From Phytophthora colocasiae (Eukaryota > Oomycota > Peronosporomycetes > Peronosporales > Peronosporaceae), in the NCBI GenBank assembly GCA_018806915.1, contig JAGKQI010000101.1, positions 1,364,001-1,428,000 of the forward strand: 64,000 nt of DNA, in the 5' to 3' direction. The position numbers were made by a program, and so were the translations under genes. Numbering within the stretch: position 1 is the stretch's first letter; each line of letters opens with the position of its first letter. The notes under the pieces were generated by a model. That model ran no database searches and was not told where the DNA came from. It saw only the letters and a program-made list of their open reading frames with translations. This document shows positions 1 to 11,599 of this stretch, piece by piece.

Positions 1-704
1 AGGGATGCACTACTGCTGGAATGGATGGCGCGGCAGAGAATAACCATCTCGAGGTCGTCCAGTGGTTGCAGCGGCATCGTAGCGAAGGATGTTCCAGGCG
101 CTCGATGGACGTTGCAGCTCGAAACGGTCACTTGGAAATGGTGAAATGGCTACACTGGAATCGAACAGAGGGATGCACGAGCAGTGCGATGGATGGGGCT
201 GCTGAATGCGGCCACTTGGAGGTCGTTAAGTTTCTTCATGGTCACTGTAGGGAAGGGTGTACACCACGAGCTATGAACGGAGCTGCTAGAAATGGCCATG
301 TCGAGGTTGTACAATGGCTACACGAACATCGTCAGGAAGGATGCACCGCACAGGCTATGGATGACGCCGCGAAAAACGGACACTTGGAAGTTATGCGTTT
401 TTTTACAGGTAAATCGGCAGGAAGGATGTACTGTTCGAGCTTTGGATGCTGCTGCTGCGAGAGGGGACCTTCTGATGCTTGAATGGCTTCACGCGGCGTA
501 TTTCCAGACTGTTGACGAATGGCCCATACATGCCGGCCTTGCTGCGATTACGAAAGACCGCATCGAAATATTGCACTGGCTGCTCAACCACTTTACCGGC
601 GCCTCTGATGCTCTGGATTTGAGAATTCTCAACATGCTGCACATTTTCACAACCGTTCCCACATCCTGGCGTATCTCGACGGCAACTGGGCGATTGACTC
701 ATGA
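1..704 (+). pseudogene. Ankyrin-repeat protein, 3' part, two frameshifts
   Basis: The frame is open from the window edge, so the 5' part lies outside. It encodes back-to-back repeats of about 33 residues of the form GHLEVVQWLH...EGCT..AMDGAA, typical of long oomycete ankyrin arrays, which normally act as protein-binding scaffolds. About five to six repeats are visible. A run of seven T at 388-394 breaks the frame; with six T the sequence continues smoothly as MRFLQVNRQEGCT. A second break near 644-648, where one T seems to be missing, restores the frame reading LAYLDGNWAIDS and a stop at 702-704. Either both are sequencing errors in homopolymers or the gene is dead. The partner and role cannot be told from this fragment. 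Confidence 0.8.
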
Positions 705-986
705 TCATGAAATGCAGATGTACAAGGTTGGACCTGGTGGTTGAAAATGATGAAACTGGTATTTTTATCATCGCGAGTGTCGTCCACGATGGACTCGCGT
801 CCTGTTTGGATTGATGCGATGCAATGCGTTTCACTTGCATTTTTGGCAAAAGGCTGTTTTGGAACGACGTGATGCTTGAAAATACACGAGGGAAATGGAT
901 AAAGGTTGATGTCACTCTAGTGGCAGCAACACTATTCTCGTTCAAGCTACTTACCGCCAAGAAACGCATCAGTGGACGGGGTCTGA
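705..986. other. Intergenic stretch
   Basis: No convincing gene is seen here. Short open frames on both strands lack recognisable domains. This stretch must hold the promoter of the first channel gene, but no core motif was recognised with confidence. Confidence 0.4.
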
Positions 987-3528
987 ATGACCACCCGCAA
1001 AATAATCCCTTTGGACAAGACAGATGGGAAACTGGCCGGAGCGGACGAATACGGTCCAGGCCTAGAATTGCCAATACAAAGTATTCCGGATTCCATTGCG
1101 GCAAGCCAACGCAGTTTTCGTGAGGGACCACCTGACACCCCAACAGCTGAAGCTCCTCCAGCTTCGTCGAGAGTGAGTTTTGATGCGAGCACGATAGACA
1201 AACCCGTACGGAGGCGCACTATACGTCAACGAACGGCCTCCAAGTTAGCCTCTGCAGTGTCAATGCACACACTGGTAGCGACACCAAGACCGTCGGTAAC
1301 CAAGGCGGAGCTCCTTGCAAAACAGAATCGGGCTATTGCAAATATCCGCGCACCATCCAAGCACATTACGAAACTCGAGAAAGTCACGTACGAAGTTGAT
1401 CAGTACATTTCCACTCGTAGAGGACAAATTTTCACACTGTCAGCTGTTGGACTACTGCTGATTGTACTGGGAGGAATCATTCTCAAGCTAGTGCAGCCTT
1501 CGCAGGAGTTCGAAGATACTGTATGGGAATCTTGGACATATTTGGCAGACACAGGCTCTCACACCTCGTTGACACAGGATGTGAGTATTCACATTTTGCT
1601 GCTCGTTGTTCCCTAAAGCAGCCTGATTCTTACTTATCTTGTTGGCAACTGACAGGGACTTCGCGTGGTTGGCGTGCTGACGACATTGGTAGGCATCCTC
1701 TACTTTTCCGTGGTCATGGGTTTTGTGGTTGATGGCATTCGAGCAAAATTGGACACGCTAAAGAAAGGAAAATCCATAGTGGCTGAGGAAAAACACACGG
1801 TACGTGGAGTACTTCGAAGTGACCACTATAGTCTGGACTAATCGCTGTCTGCAGCTTCTTCTTGGATGGACTGAGAAATCTGTATCACTAATTCGGCAGA
1901 TTTGTCTGGCAAATGCAAGCGAACATGGCGGAGTGATTGTTGTTCTGGCTGAGATGGACAAAGAGGAGTTAGAAGCTGAGCTTGACTCTCAAATGCGCAA
2001 GGAAGAGCTCCGAGGGACTCGCGTTATCTTCCGCACTGGCACACCACTGCTATCGGTCGATCTTCTCAAAGTCTCTGCTCATCGTGCGAAGAGTATTATT
2101 ATCATGGCCAATTCAACTGGAGACGCAGATCGATCTGATGCGGCGGTGCTTCGAACTGTCCTCAGTCTTAAGACGCTTCCAGAACTGACTGGCCACATCG
2201 TAGCCGAGTTACGTGACATTGATAACGATCCTTTGCTTCGTCTTGTTGGAGGCAAAGAAGTGGAAATCCTCGTGTCTCACGACATCATTGGACGTCTAGT
2301 ACTTATGTCTGCTCGATCTCCAGGGCTCGCTCGGGTGTACTCATCGCTCCTTGGATTTGAAGGCAACGAGTTCTACTTCAAGGAGTGGCCAGAATGCATC
2401 GGAGTGCCGTTTGGGGGTCTCCCAGAGCGATTTCCCAATGCGATTCCTATTGGAATTAAGCGAAAGAATGGCGAGGTGTTTATTTGTCCCAATGCAGACA
2501 TGATTTTAGAGAAAAGAGACCAGATTCTTGTGCTAGCTGAGGACGATGACACGTATAAGGCCTGCCCACCAGTGTCCATTGAGGTTGGCAAGGTTCCTTC
2601 CTCACCAGTTAAACTGCCTCCCCAAGAACGAATTTTAATGTGTGGTTGGCGTCGAGATGTCCGAGATATGATCCAGTTACTGGATGCGATCGTGGAGGCT
2701 GGCACTGAATTGCACATTATTTGTGAAGAACCAGTTCACTTGCGGAACAAATTGCTACTGGAAGGAGGATTGACAGTGGAGAACCTGAAAAATATTAAAT
2801 TGGTGCATTACGTGGGAAACACAGCGATTCGAAGACAACTGGAGAAGCTGCCGTGGCACTCGTTCACATCGATCATGATTCTTTCGGACCAGTCACAGGA
2901 AATGGACATCATGCAGTCGGATTCACACTCGTTAGCGTCGTTACTGTTGATCCGGGACCTACAAGCACGCAGTACCAGTCGGAATAGTGTGATTCAAGGA
3001 GCCCCTGGCTACTGCAAATGCATCAGCGAGATCCTGGATCCACGCACACAACGGACGATTTCCACTAGCGTCACCATCCTTACGCTGTCGGAGTTTATCC
3101 AGTCCAACGAGCTGGTGAGTTGCATTTTAGCGATGATCTCTGAGAGCCGCGATGTCCGTCTCATTTTAGACGAGTTCCCCGCCCACTTCACTAAACTTGG
3201 TGAGTTCGGATTCCTGCACAATGGCATCCAGCAACCGGTGTCTGGAATACGTCGCTTTCACCTGTCGACTGATGATTGTACGCTCGAAATCTTCCGAAAC
3301 TACCGGTGCGAACGAGGACTCGTGCGCTGCGAAGGTGTCATCCTCGTTTCGAAGGACAATCATGTCGACATTTTCCCAGTATTGCGGTCGATTCTTGTCT
3401 TTTGGATTGAGAACAGTCTCCTCCACGCCGTGAATTTGATATCCGCACAGAATATCCCCTTGTGCCATTGCTCGCTTCGCCAACTGCCAAAACGAAACTT
3501 TCTCGGTCTCTTCGCAGTAGCGAGATGA
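987..3528 (+). CDS. CASTOR/POLLUX-like cation channel, copy A, with rearranged C-terminus
   Basis: Exons are 987-1580, 1656-1799 and 1855-3528 (803 residues); all junctions keep frame and use GTGAGT/GTACGT donors and CAG acceptors. The N-terminal tail is polar. One hydrophobic helix follows near residues 145-168, then a pore-like WTYLADTGSHT segment and a second helix spanning exon 2. After that comes the conserved CASTOR/POLLUX cytosolic region (HTLLLGW, ELRDIDNDPLLRLVGG, HDIIGRLV, FYFKEWPE, VLAEDDDTY). Plant family members are nuclear-envelope calcium-gated calcium or potassium channels; the location here is unknown. From residue about 686 (after LILDE) the reading frame enters an inverted piece of its own ancestral C-terminus and stops after 118 novel residues. 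The original tail is left stranded downstream. Copy A has diverged from copies B and C upstream of position 3055. Confidence 0.85.
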
Positions 3529-3567
3529 AGGTTCCACCTCAAAAAAAGCGCCCTGAGGACCCAGCAG
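3175..3567 (-). other. Inverted C-terminal coding segment of channel copy A
   Basis: Read on the minus strand, this segment gives LLGPQGAFFEVEPSSRYC followed by the FWQLAKRAM and GDILCGYQ blocks. It aligns end to end with the normal C-terminal region of copy C (about 8680-9080). On the plus strand it interrupts copy A precisely between ILDE and the TDRSTIMRAL tail. The left junction is gacgag|ttcccc at 3174/3175 and the right junction is cagcag|accgat at 3567/3568. Flipping it back would restore a continuous CASTOR-type C-terminus. Confidence 0.85.
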
Positions 3568-3762
3568 ACCGATCGCTCTACAATTATGCGAGCTCTGTAC
3601 GCTTTCGACTCCGATGCTGATTATCTCGCCACCAGTTGTGATAGTAGCATGACCGACGTTTTATCAACACAATCCCCTCAAGTAAGTGTTCGAGCTCTCG
3701 TTGCAGCAGCTCGAATCCTTGCTGATGCTTTGGAAAAAGCTGAACATGAAAAAAATACCTAA
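3568..3762 (+). pseudogene. Stranded original C-terminal tail of channel copy A
   Basis: This is an open stretch of 64 codons plus a stop. It begins TDRSTIMRALYAF and ends with VRALVAAARILADALEKAE. It matches the end of copy C (ERTTIRRVLSTF ... GLIVAARMLADALETAE). It lies after the new stop of copy A, so it is probably untranslated, surviving only as 3' sequence after the inversion. Confidence 0.75.
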
Positions 3763-3882
3763 ACTTTGACCATTATCCTTCAGTTTTGTCTCCAATAATA
3801 GTTGAATCCAGGTCAAAGCTATCGTAATAGTCGTTGCGCCTCCTCACCTTTCGGCAGTAATAAAGCTTTTGTCCATGAAGAT

Positions 3883-6280
3883 ATGAGCACGAAGAAGGTC
3901 ATCCCAGGCCTTGAAGACGTCATGGCGGAAGCTCCGCCGGACGTTGAGGTCACTTCGCCCGTCTCGGATGTTGCTGCATTAAATTTTAAAGGTTCCTTGA
4001 CAATGAAACAGATCCAACCTATCCAACCAAGCAAGTCGCAAATGCTAGCACGAATGCCAACCAGCAGAGCCGAGATGCTGGCCAAACAGAACCGAGCGAT
4101 CGCGAAGATCAAGGCCCCTTCGAAACAAATCACCACATCTGAATGGATCGCATACCGAGTGGATCAGTACATTTCAACTCGGAGAGGACAAACAGTCTCT
4201 CTTTCGATACTGGGACTCATGCTGATGACACTCTGTGGATGTTTCATGAAAGTGGTGCGCCCATCGACCGCTTTCAGTGAAACAGTGTGGGAAGCGTGGA
4301 CGTATTTAGCAGATCCGGGCACACATACTGCTTTGACAGACGAGGTGCGGAATACTTTACCACGGTAATTTATTTTTTTCACACAGCTAAAATCTGGGAT
4401 TTATGACAGGGGATACGAGTAGTTGGCGTATTGATGACACTGATCGGTATTTTGTATTTTTCCGTTATCATGGGTTTCGTCGTCGATGGCATTCGAGCCA
4501 AGATGGATATGCTCAAGAAAGGAAAGTCGAATGTGGCGGAACAAAAGCACACGGTAAGTATGTGAACAGCATAGCATGGGGGTTCCACAAGTTTATGGTG
4601 CTTTTGTAGCTATTACTAGGCTGGTCAGACAAGTCGATTTCATTGATTCGGCAGATTTGTCTTGCCAACGCTAGTGAAAAAGGTGGTGTGATCGTTGTAT
4701 TAGCTGAAATAGACAAGGAAGAGCTAGAAGCCGAGCTGCAGTCTCAGATGCGCAAGGAAGAGCTACGTGGAACGCACGTTATTTTCCGAACGGGTACACC
4801 ACTGCTGTCCGTCGACCTCCTGAAAGTTTCAGCCCACCGTGCAAGAAGTATCATCATTATGGCGAATTCAGCCGGAGATGCAGATAAGTCCGATGCAGCC
4901 ATTCTGCGAACTGTACTGAGCTTGAAAACATTACCGGAGTTATCGGGTCATATTGTGGCCGAGTTACGTGATATCGACAACGACCCGTTGCTACGTCTCG
5001 TAGGCGGAAATGATGTGGAGATCTTGGTCTCACACGACGTTATTGGCCGCTTAGTACTTATGTCAGCTCGATCTCCAGGTCTTGCACGAGTATATTCGGC
5101 TCTTCTCGGGTTTGAAGGGAACGAGTTTTACTTCAAGGAGTGGCCTGAATGTTCCGGTGTTGCTTTTAGTGGTCTTGCAGAGCGCTTCCCGAATGCTACT
5201 CCTTTAGGTCTCAAGAAGAAAAATGGTGAGGTATTTATTTGTCCGGACGCAGCTATGATAATAGAGGATGGTGACGAGATTTTAGTTTTGGCGGAAGATG
5301 ACGATACATACAAGGCCTGCCCTCCTGTACCGATTGAAGTGGGCGAAGTTCCTGTACCCCCAGCTAAAGTCCCTACTCAAGAGCGGATTTTAATGTGTGG
5401 ATGGCGTCGAGATATCCGAGATATGATCCAGCTTCTGGATGCTGTAGTTCAGCCTGGAACGGAGCTGCACATGATCTGTGAAGAACCGGTTCACTTACGA
5501 AATAAAAGCCTTTTGGATAGCGGTCTGGATCTGAAGACGTTAACGAATCTCCAGTTAGTTCACCACTTGGGGAATACGGCAATTCGAAGACAGCTCGAGA
5601 AGCTCCCGTGGAATTCGTTCACATCAATTATGATCCTGTCGGATCAGTCGAGAGAAACGGATATTATGCACTCGGACTCGCACTCCCTGGCCTCGTTACT
5701 CCTTATCCGAGATCTGCAAGGACGTTGTTTGAAGAAATCGAGCTTCGGAGCTACCCCTGACTACTGCAAATGCATCAGCGAGATCCTTGATCCTCGGACG
5801 CAACGAACGATTTCCACTAGCGTCACCATCCTTACGCTGTCGGAGTTTATCCAGTCCAACGAGCTGGTGAGTTGCATTTTAGCGATGATCTCTGAGAGCC
5901 GCGATGTCCGTCTCATTTTAGACGAGTTCCCCGCCCACTTCACTAAACTTGGTGAGTTCGGATTCCTGCACAATGGCATCCAGCAACCTGTGTCTGGAAT
6001 ACGTCGCTTTTACCTGTCGACTGATGATTGTACGCTCGAAATCTTCCGAAACTACCGGTGCGAACGAGGACTCGTGCGCTGCGAAGGTGTCGTCCTCGTT
6101 TCGAAGGACAATCATGTCGATATTTTCCCAGTATTGCGGTCGACTCTTGTCTTTTGGATTGAGAACAGTCTCCTCCACGCCGTGAATTTGATATCCGCAC
6201 AGAATATCCCCTTGTGCCATTGCTCGCTTCGCCAACTGCCAAAACGAAACTTTCTCGGTCTCTTCGCAGTAGCGAGATGA
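3883..6280 (+). CDS. CASTOR/POLLUX-like cation channel, copy B, chimera of A and C
   Basis: Exons are 3883-4344, 4410-4553 and 4610-6280 (758 residues). The start is the ATG of MSTKKVIPGL, which aligns with MTTRKIIP of copy A; no ATG lies further upstream in frame. The helices, pore-like ADPGTHT segment and cytosolic CASTOR/POLLUX blocks are all present. Up to about 5806 it is the same sequence as copy C. From 5807 it is the same as copy A, including the inverted C-terminal piece and the identical artificial stop. The frame is intact, so a protein could be made, probably with altered gating because the last part of the cytosolic module is replaced. The upstream intergenic gap (3763-3882) is identical to that of copy C, so expression may be shared. 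Confidence 0.85.
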
Positions 6281-6319
6281 AGGTTCCACCTCAAAAAAAG
6301 CGCCCTGAGGACCCAGCAG
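5927..6319 (-). other. Inverted C-terminal coding segment of channel copy B
   Basis: Same inverted segment as at 3175-3567, copied by the tandem duplication. Five substitutions separate the two; all leave the 118-codon antisense frame open. Confidence 0.85.
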
Positions 6320-6514
6320 ACCGATCGCTCTACAATTATGCGAGCTCTGTACGCTTTCGACTCCGATGCTGATTATCTCGCCACCAGTTGTGATAGTAGC
6401 ATGACCGACGTTTTATCAACACAATCCCCTCAAGTAAGTGTTCGAGCTCTCGTTGCAGCAGCTCGAATCCTTGCTGATGCTTTGGAAAAAGCTGAACATG
6501 AAAAAAATACCTAA
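6320..6514 (+). pseudogene. Stranded original C-terminal tail of channel copy B
   Basis: Duplicate of 3568-3762, again lying beyond the new stop codon of its gene and probably untranslated. Confidence 0.7.
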
Positions 6515-6634
6515 ACTTTGACCATTATCCTTCAGTTTTGTCTCCAATAATAGTTGAATCCAGGTCAAAGCTATCGTAATAGTCGTTGCGCCTCCTCACC
6601 TTTCGGCAGTAATAAAGCTTTTGTCCATGAAGAT

Positions 6635-9325
6635 ATGAGCACGAAGAAGGTCATCCCAGGCCTTGAAGACGTCATGGCGGAAGCTCCGCCGGACGTTGAG
6701 GTCACTTCGCCCGTCTCGGATGTTGCTGCATTAAATTTTAAAGGTTCCTTGACAATGAAACAGATCCAACCTATCCAACCAAGCAAGTCGCAAATGCTAG
6801 CACGAATGCCAACCAGCAGAGCCGAGATGCTGGCCAAACAGAACCGAGCGATCGCGAAGATCAAGGCCCCTTCGAAACAAATCACCACATCTGAATGGAT
6901 CGCATACCGAGTGGATCAGTACATTTCAACTCGGAGAGGACAAACAGTCTCTCTTTCGATACTGGGACTCATGCTGATGACACTCTGTGGATGTTTCATG
7001 AAAGTGGTGCGCCCATCGACCGCTTTCAGTGAAACAGTGTGGGAAGCGTGGACGTATTTAGCAGATCCGGGCACACATACTGCTTTGACAGACGAGGTGC
7101 GGAATACTTTACCACGGTAATTTATTTTTTTCACACAGCTAAAATCTGGGATTTATGACAGGGGATACGAGTAGTTGGCGTATTGATGACACTGATCGGT
7201 ATTTTGTATTTTTCCGTTATCATGGGTTTCGTCGTCGATGGCATTCGAGCCAAGATGGATATGCTCAAGAAAGGAAAGTCGAATGTGGCGGAACAAAAGC
7301 ACACGGTAAGTATGTGAACAGCATAGCATGGGGGTTCCACAAGTTTATGGTGCTTTTGTAGCTATTACTAGGCTGGTCAGACAAGTCGATTTCATTGATT
7401 CGGCAGATTTGTCTTGCCAACGCTAGTGAAAAAGGTGGTGTGATCGTTGTATTAGCTGAAATAGACCAGGAAGAGCTAGAAGCCGAGCTGCAGTCTCAGA
7501 TGCGCAAGGAAGAGCTACGTGGAACGCACGTTATTTTCCGAACGGGTACACCACTGCTGTCCGTCGACCTCCTGAAAGTTTCAGCCCACCGTGCAAGAAG
7601 TATCATCATTATGGCGAATTCAGCCGGAGATGCAGATAAGTCCGATGCAGCCATTCTGCGAACTGTACTGAGCTTGAAAACATTACCGGAGTTATCGGGT
7701 CATATTGTGGCCGAGTTACGTGATATCGACAACGACCCGTTGCTACGTCTCGTAGGCGGAAATGATGTGGAGATCTTGGTCTCACACGACGTTATTGGCC
7801 GCTTAGTACTTATGTCAGCTCGATCTCCAGGTCTTGCACGAGTATATTCGGCTCTTCTCGGGTTTGAAGGGAACGAGTTTTACTTCAAGGAGTGGCCTGA
7901 ATGTTCCGGTGTTGCTTTTAGTGGTCTTGCAGAGCGCTTCCCGAATGCTACTCCTTTAGGTCTCAAGAAGAAAAATGGTGAGGTATTTATTTGTCCGGAC
8001 GCAGCTATGATAATAGAGGATGGTGACGAGATTTTAGTTTTGGCGGAAGATGACGATACATACAAGGCCTGCCCTCCTGTACCGATTGAAGTGGGCGAAG
8101 TTCCTGTACCCCAGCTAAAGTCCCTACTCAAGAGCGGATTTTAATGTGTGGATGGCGTCGAGATATCCGAGATATGATCCAGCTTCTGGATGCTGTAGTT
8201 CAGCCTGGAACGGAGCTGCACATGATCTGTGAAGAACCGGTTCACTTACGAAATAAAAGCCTTTTGGATAGCGGTCTGGATCTGAAGACGTTAACGAATC
8301 TCCAGTTAGTTCACCACTTGGGGAATACGGCAATTCGAAGACAGCTCGAGAAGCTCCCGTGGAATTCGTTCACATCAATTATGATCCTGTCGGATCAGTC
8401 GAGAGAAACGGATATTATGCACTCGGACTCGCACTCCCTGGCCTCGTTACTCCTTATCCGAGATCTGCAAGGACGTTGTTTGAAGAAATCGAGCTTCGGA
8501 GCTACCCCTGACTACTGCAAATGCATCAGCGAGATCCTTGATCCTCGGACGCAACGAACGATCTCGACTAGTGCCACAATTCTCAAACTTTCCGAGTTTA
8601 TCCAGTCGAATGAACTGGTGAGTTGCATCCTTGCGATGATTTCCGAGAGTCGAGACGTGCGTGTCATCTTGGATGAACTTCTTGGCCCCCAAGGAGCATA
8701 TTTCGAAGTAGAACCTTCCACCAGATACTGCGAAGTGTTCGAGAAGCTTTCGTTCTGGCAGCTAGCAAAGCGTGCGATGACTCGAGGCGACATTTTGTGC
8801 GGATATCAAGTTCGAGGAGCTGAGGAGACCGTGCTGAATCCGGAAGGTAAAGACCAACCTCGAATATGGAGTAACACGGATTTGATCGTGGTCCGAAATT
8901 CTAGATATATCACGACAGCTCCTCGAAGATCTTCTTCGTTTGCAGCAGTAAACGCCGAAGACTTCGAACGGACCATGAGAAGCCGACAGACGAAAGACCA
9001 ATTATCTCGTCAACGACTGCTGTCTGCTATTATCCAAGATGCCGATCTCGGAAACATCACCCAACCTGACGTTGAGGTCGAACGGACTACTATTAGACGG
9101 GTGTTGTCGACATTCGCCGAAGACGACGACGATGACGAATATGCTACCCACTCACGATCCTTCGCCTTTTCAAAAAAGCGAAAAGCTAGTGCTCGTGGTC
9201 TCATTGTGGCTGCAAGAATGCTCGCTGATGCACTGGAAACGGCTGAAACCAGTGGAAACACAACCAACGACATCTATGAAGACGACGACGAATCCGTGTC
9301 GGAATTCTTCGATCAAAACCTGTAA
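6635..9325 (+). pseudogene. CASTOR/POLLUX-like channel, copy C, intact C-terminus but one frameshift
   Basis: Exons are 6635-7096, 7162-7305 and 7362-9325. This copy keeps the ancestral C-terminal order: LILDELLGPQGAYFEVEP, then SFWQLAKRAM, GDILCGYQV, and an acidic DDDDDEY stretch before the end. Copy B has five C at 5357-5361 where copy C has only four at 8109-8112. This shifts the frame and causes a stop at 8142-8144. The distal frame reopens at once (LMCGWRRDIRD...) and stays open to 9325 with no further damage. The lesion is therefore very young or a sequencing/assembly error in a homopolymer. If corrected, this would be the only member of the array with a normal channel C-terminus. Confidence 0.8.
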
Positions 9326-9571
9326 CCTAAAAGAGCATAGGCATATTTTGTAATGTAGCCATTTTCGTCTCTTTATTCGCACTTAATCGAATATCATGTA
9401 AAACGACATGGTTTTTACACTAACTGACATAAAACGACGTCATACATTCGAGAAGTTTCGACTTGATCTGTGGCTTTGGTTAAAGTGAAAATTTGACTGG
9501 GGCTCGAGGCAGCGGCCTCAATAGATAGCTACATACATTCTCGACAGCCACACGACAGATAGCACGTAATA
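9326..9571. other. Intergenic stretch between channel copy C and DnaJ gene
   Basis: A 246-bp gap, AT-rich towards the channel end. It must hold the 3' end of copy C and the promoter of the DnaJ gene. No motif was confidently recognised. Confidence 0.4.
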
Positions 9572-11297
9572 ATGGCGGACGCTGAGGAGTTTAAGGCGCA
9601 GGGCAATGAGCTGTACAAGCGCGGGGACTACCAACGCGCCATCGATAAGTACACGCAGGCCATTGACGCCGCCCCCACTGTGGTGGCTTACTATGGCAAC
9701 CGAGCGGCCGCTTCTTTCATGCTGGGCAAGCACAAGGACGTGATTACGGACTGTAACCGTGCTATTGTGTTCGACCCGCTGTATATCAAGGGTTACGTGC
9801 GGAAGGCGAAGGCTCAGCTTGCTCTGGTATGGAGAAAATGGATACACTATGATATTTTTTTTATTTTTGTGCTGATGGCTACATTTGATATTTAGGGAGA
9901 CCATGGGGCAGCGATGAAGACGTACCAGACAGGTCTAATGCGTGACCCTAATAACGCGACACTGTTGAATGAGAAGCGCACGTTGGAGATGGCTCTGGAT
10001 AAGCTACAACGCGGAAAGGAACATCTCGCAGCGGTACGAACATGGCTACTTTCTATCATTGTTACTACAGATTCTGATGTAATTTATTTTATTTTACTTG
10101 CAGGGCCGATTCGCGCAGGCAGTGAACGTGTTGGATGGTGCGGCTCAGGTGTGCACGGGCTCCAGTCAGATTAAATTGCTGCGTGGAGAAGCTCTCATTG
10201 GCTCCGAGAGATATGACGAGGCTTTTGCTGTGCTGACGCAGCTTATGCGCACGGATTCTAGCAGCCCGGAGCTCCTGTTCCTACGTGCTCGCTGTCTGTA
10301 CTACCAGGGTGAGTTCCCCAGTGCCATTAAGCACCTGCAGCAGGCGCTGCGGTCCGACCCAGACAACTCCAAGTGCATGAAGGAGATCAAACGTATCCGA
10401 AGCTTGGAGAGCAGTAAGGAGGAGGCCAACAACGCCTTTAAGGCAGGAAAAATGGCCGAAGCCGTCGAGATGTACACCGAGTGCTTGAAGATCGACCCGC
10501 AGAACAAGGCCTTCAACTCGAAGATCCACTGCAACCGTGCCAACGCACTCTCCCGTCTTAACCGACACGACGAAGCTATTAAGGACTGCGACAAGGCTAT
10601 CTACTACGACCACGGCTATGCTAAGGCGTATCTTCGTAAGGCTGCGTGTCTGAAGGCACTCGGAGGCCTGGAGAACTTGGAGCAGGCGCTGCGTGTGTAC
10701 GACCAAGCTTCAAAACTGGTGGGCGACGACGCTCAGCGTGACATCCAGAACAACATTCGTCAGACTAAGCTGGACATTAAGAAGGCCAAGCGTAAGGACT
10801 ACTACAAGATTCTGAATGTCTCGCAGAGCGCCACGGAGGCTGAGGTCAAGAAGGCCTACAAGCGGTTGGCTCTCAAGTTCCACCCGGATCGTCACGCAGG
10901 CAAGTCCGAGGAGCAGAAGGCTGAGGCTGAAGCTGCTTTCAAAGACATCGGCGAGGCCTACGCGGTGCTATCGGACGCACAAAAGCGACAGCGCTACGAT
11001 TCGGGAGTGGATCTCGAGGACCTTGACAACGACTTTGGCGGAGGTGGCATGGGTGGCGGCATGGGCGGCGTTGACCCGTCACAGATCTTCCAGGTACGAC
11101 ACTTCTTGACTGTACATCGAGTGTCTTGTTGTACATTTACTGATTTGATGTGTGTGATTTTTTTGTGAATCTTATAGATGTTCTTCGGTGGCGGCGGCGG
11201 CGGCATGGGAGGAATGGGCGGTATGGGCGGCATGGGCGGCATGAATGGTATGGGCGGTATGGGCGGCATGGGCGGCCAGCGATACCACTTTGGCTAG
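9572..11297 (+). CDS. TPR-DnaJ cochaperone, DNAJC7/TPR2-like
   Basis: Exons are 9572-9826, 9896-10033, 10104-11093 and 11178-11297 (500 residues); all introns are phase 0. The N-terminal two thirds are tetratricopeptide repeats beginning [20 protein letters not shown]. They are followed by a J domain ([14 protein letters not shown]...) with the HPD motif in FHPDRH. The end is a Gly/Met-rich tail of GGMGGM repeats carried mostly by the last exon, finishing RYHFG. In the DNAJC7 family the TPRs bind Hsp70/Hsp90 tails and the J domain stimulates Hsp70 ATPase in the cytosol. DNAJC3 is the alternative, but no signal peptide is present. The Met-Gly tail is longer than usual for the family. Confidence 0.93.
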
Positions 11298-11599
11298 AGA
11301 GAGGACCTGTGAGCTCCGGCGAGCTCCGGCGAGCGTGTATTGTTCGGATACAGACAAGAAACGAGAAGTTTAAGACGGCGAGTTGCCAGCCGTCAGTGAC
11401 GATAATAATGGTTCGTGCGTGCGTGCAGTTGTGTAGAACTTGCATCCTCTAGACTTATCGTAACTTGACAGCTTCAAGTCCTTTGCAGATCCTCGATGTG
11501 GTGTACATATCGACGTGTCTCTAACCCGTAACTCTCATCCAGTCGTTCGGAGCAAAGTGAGACTGTGAACCTGATAACATTCTCAAACCATCTCCAGCC

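Larger units (their letters stand above)
3055..5806. repeat. 2752-bp tandem duplication, unit 1
   Basis: Nearly identical to 5807-8557. Seven differences were found by eye, five of them inside the inverted segment; one is a single-base deletion in unit 2. The unit runs from the 3' third of one channel gene through the intergenic gap into the homologous point of the next gene, which is the signature of unequal crossing-over between paralogues. Confidence 0.92.
5807..8557. repeat. 2752-bp tandem duplication, unit 2 (2751 bp)
   Basis: Second copy of the unit above. It ends where copy C resumes its own unique 3' sequence (atctcgactag after about 8562). The shared ACGAT at 3055-3059, 5807-5811 and 8558-8562 brackets the crossover point. 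Confidence 0.92.

Noticed and set aside
403..1143. Minus-strand open frame of 246 codons over the ankyrin/channel start
   Set aside because: Antisense shadow of the ankyrin sequence and exon 1 of channel copy A, with no domain or codon support.
3166..3537. Independent minus-strand gene in the channel array
   Set aside because: It is the inverted piece of the channel C-terminus itself; it begins and ends mid-domain.
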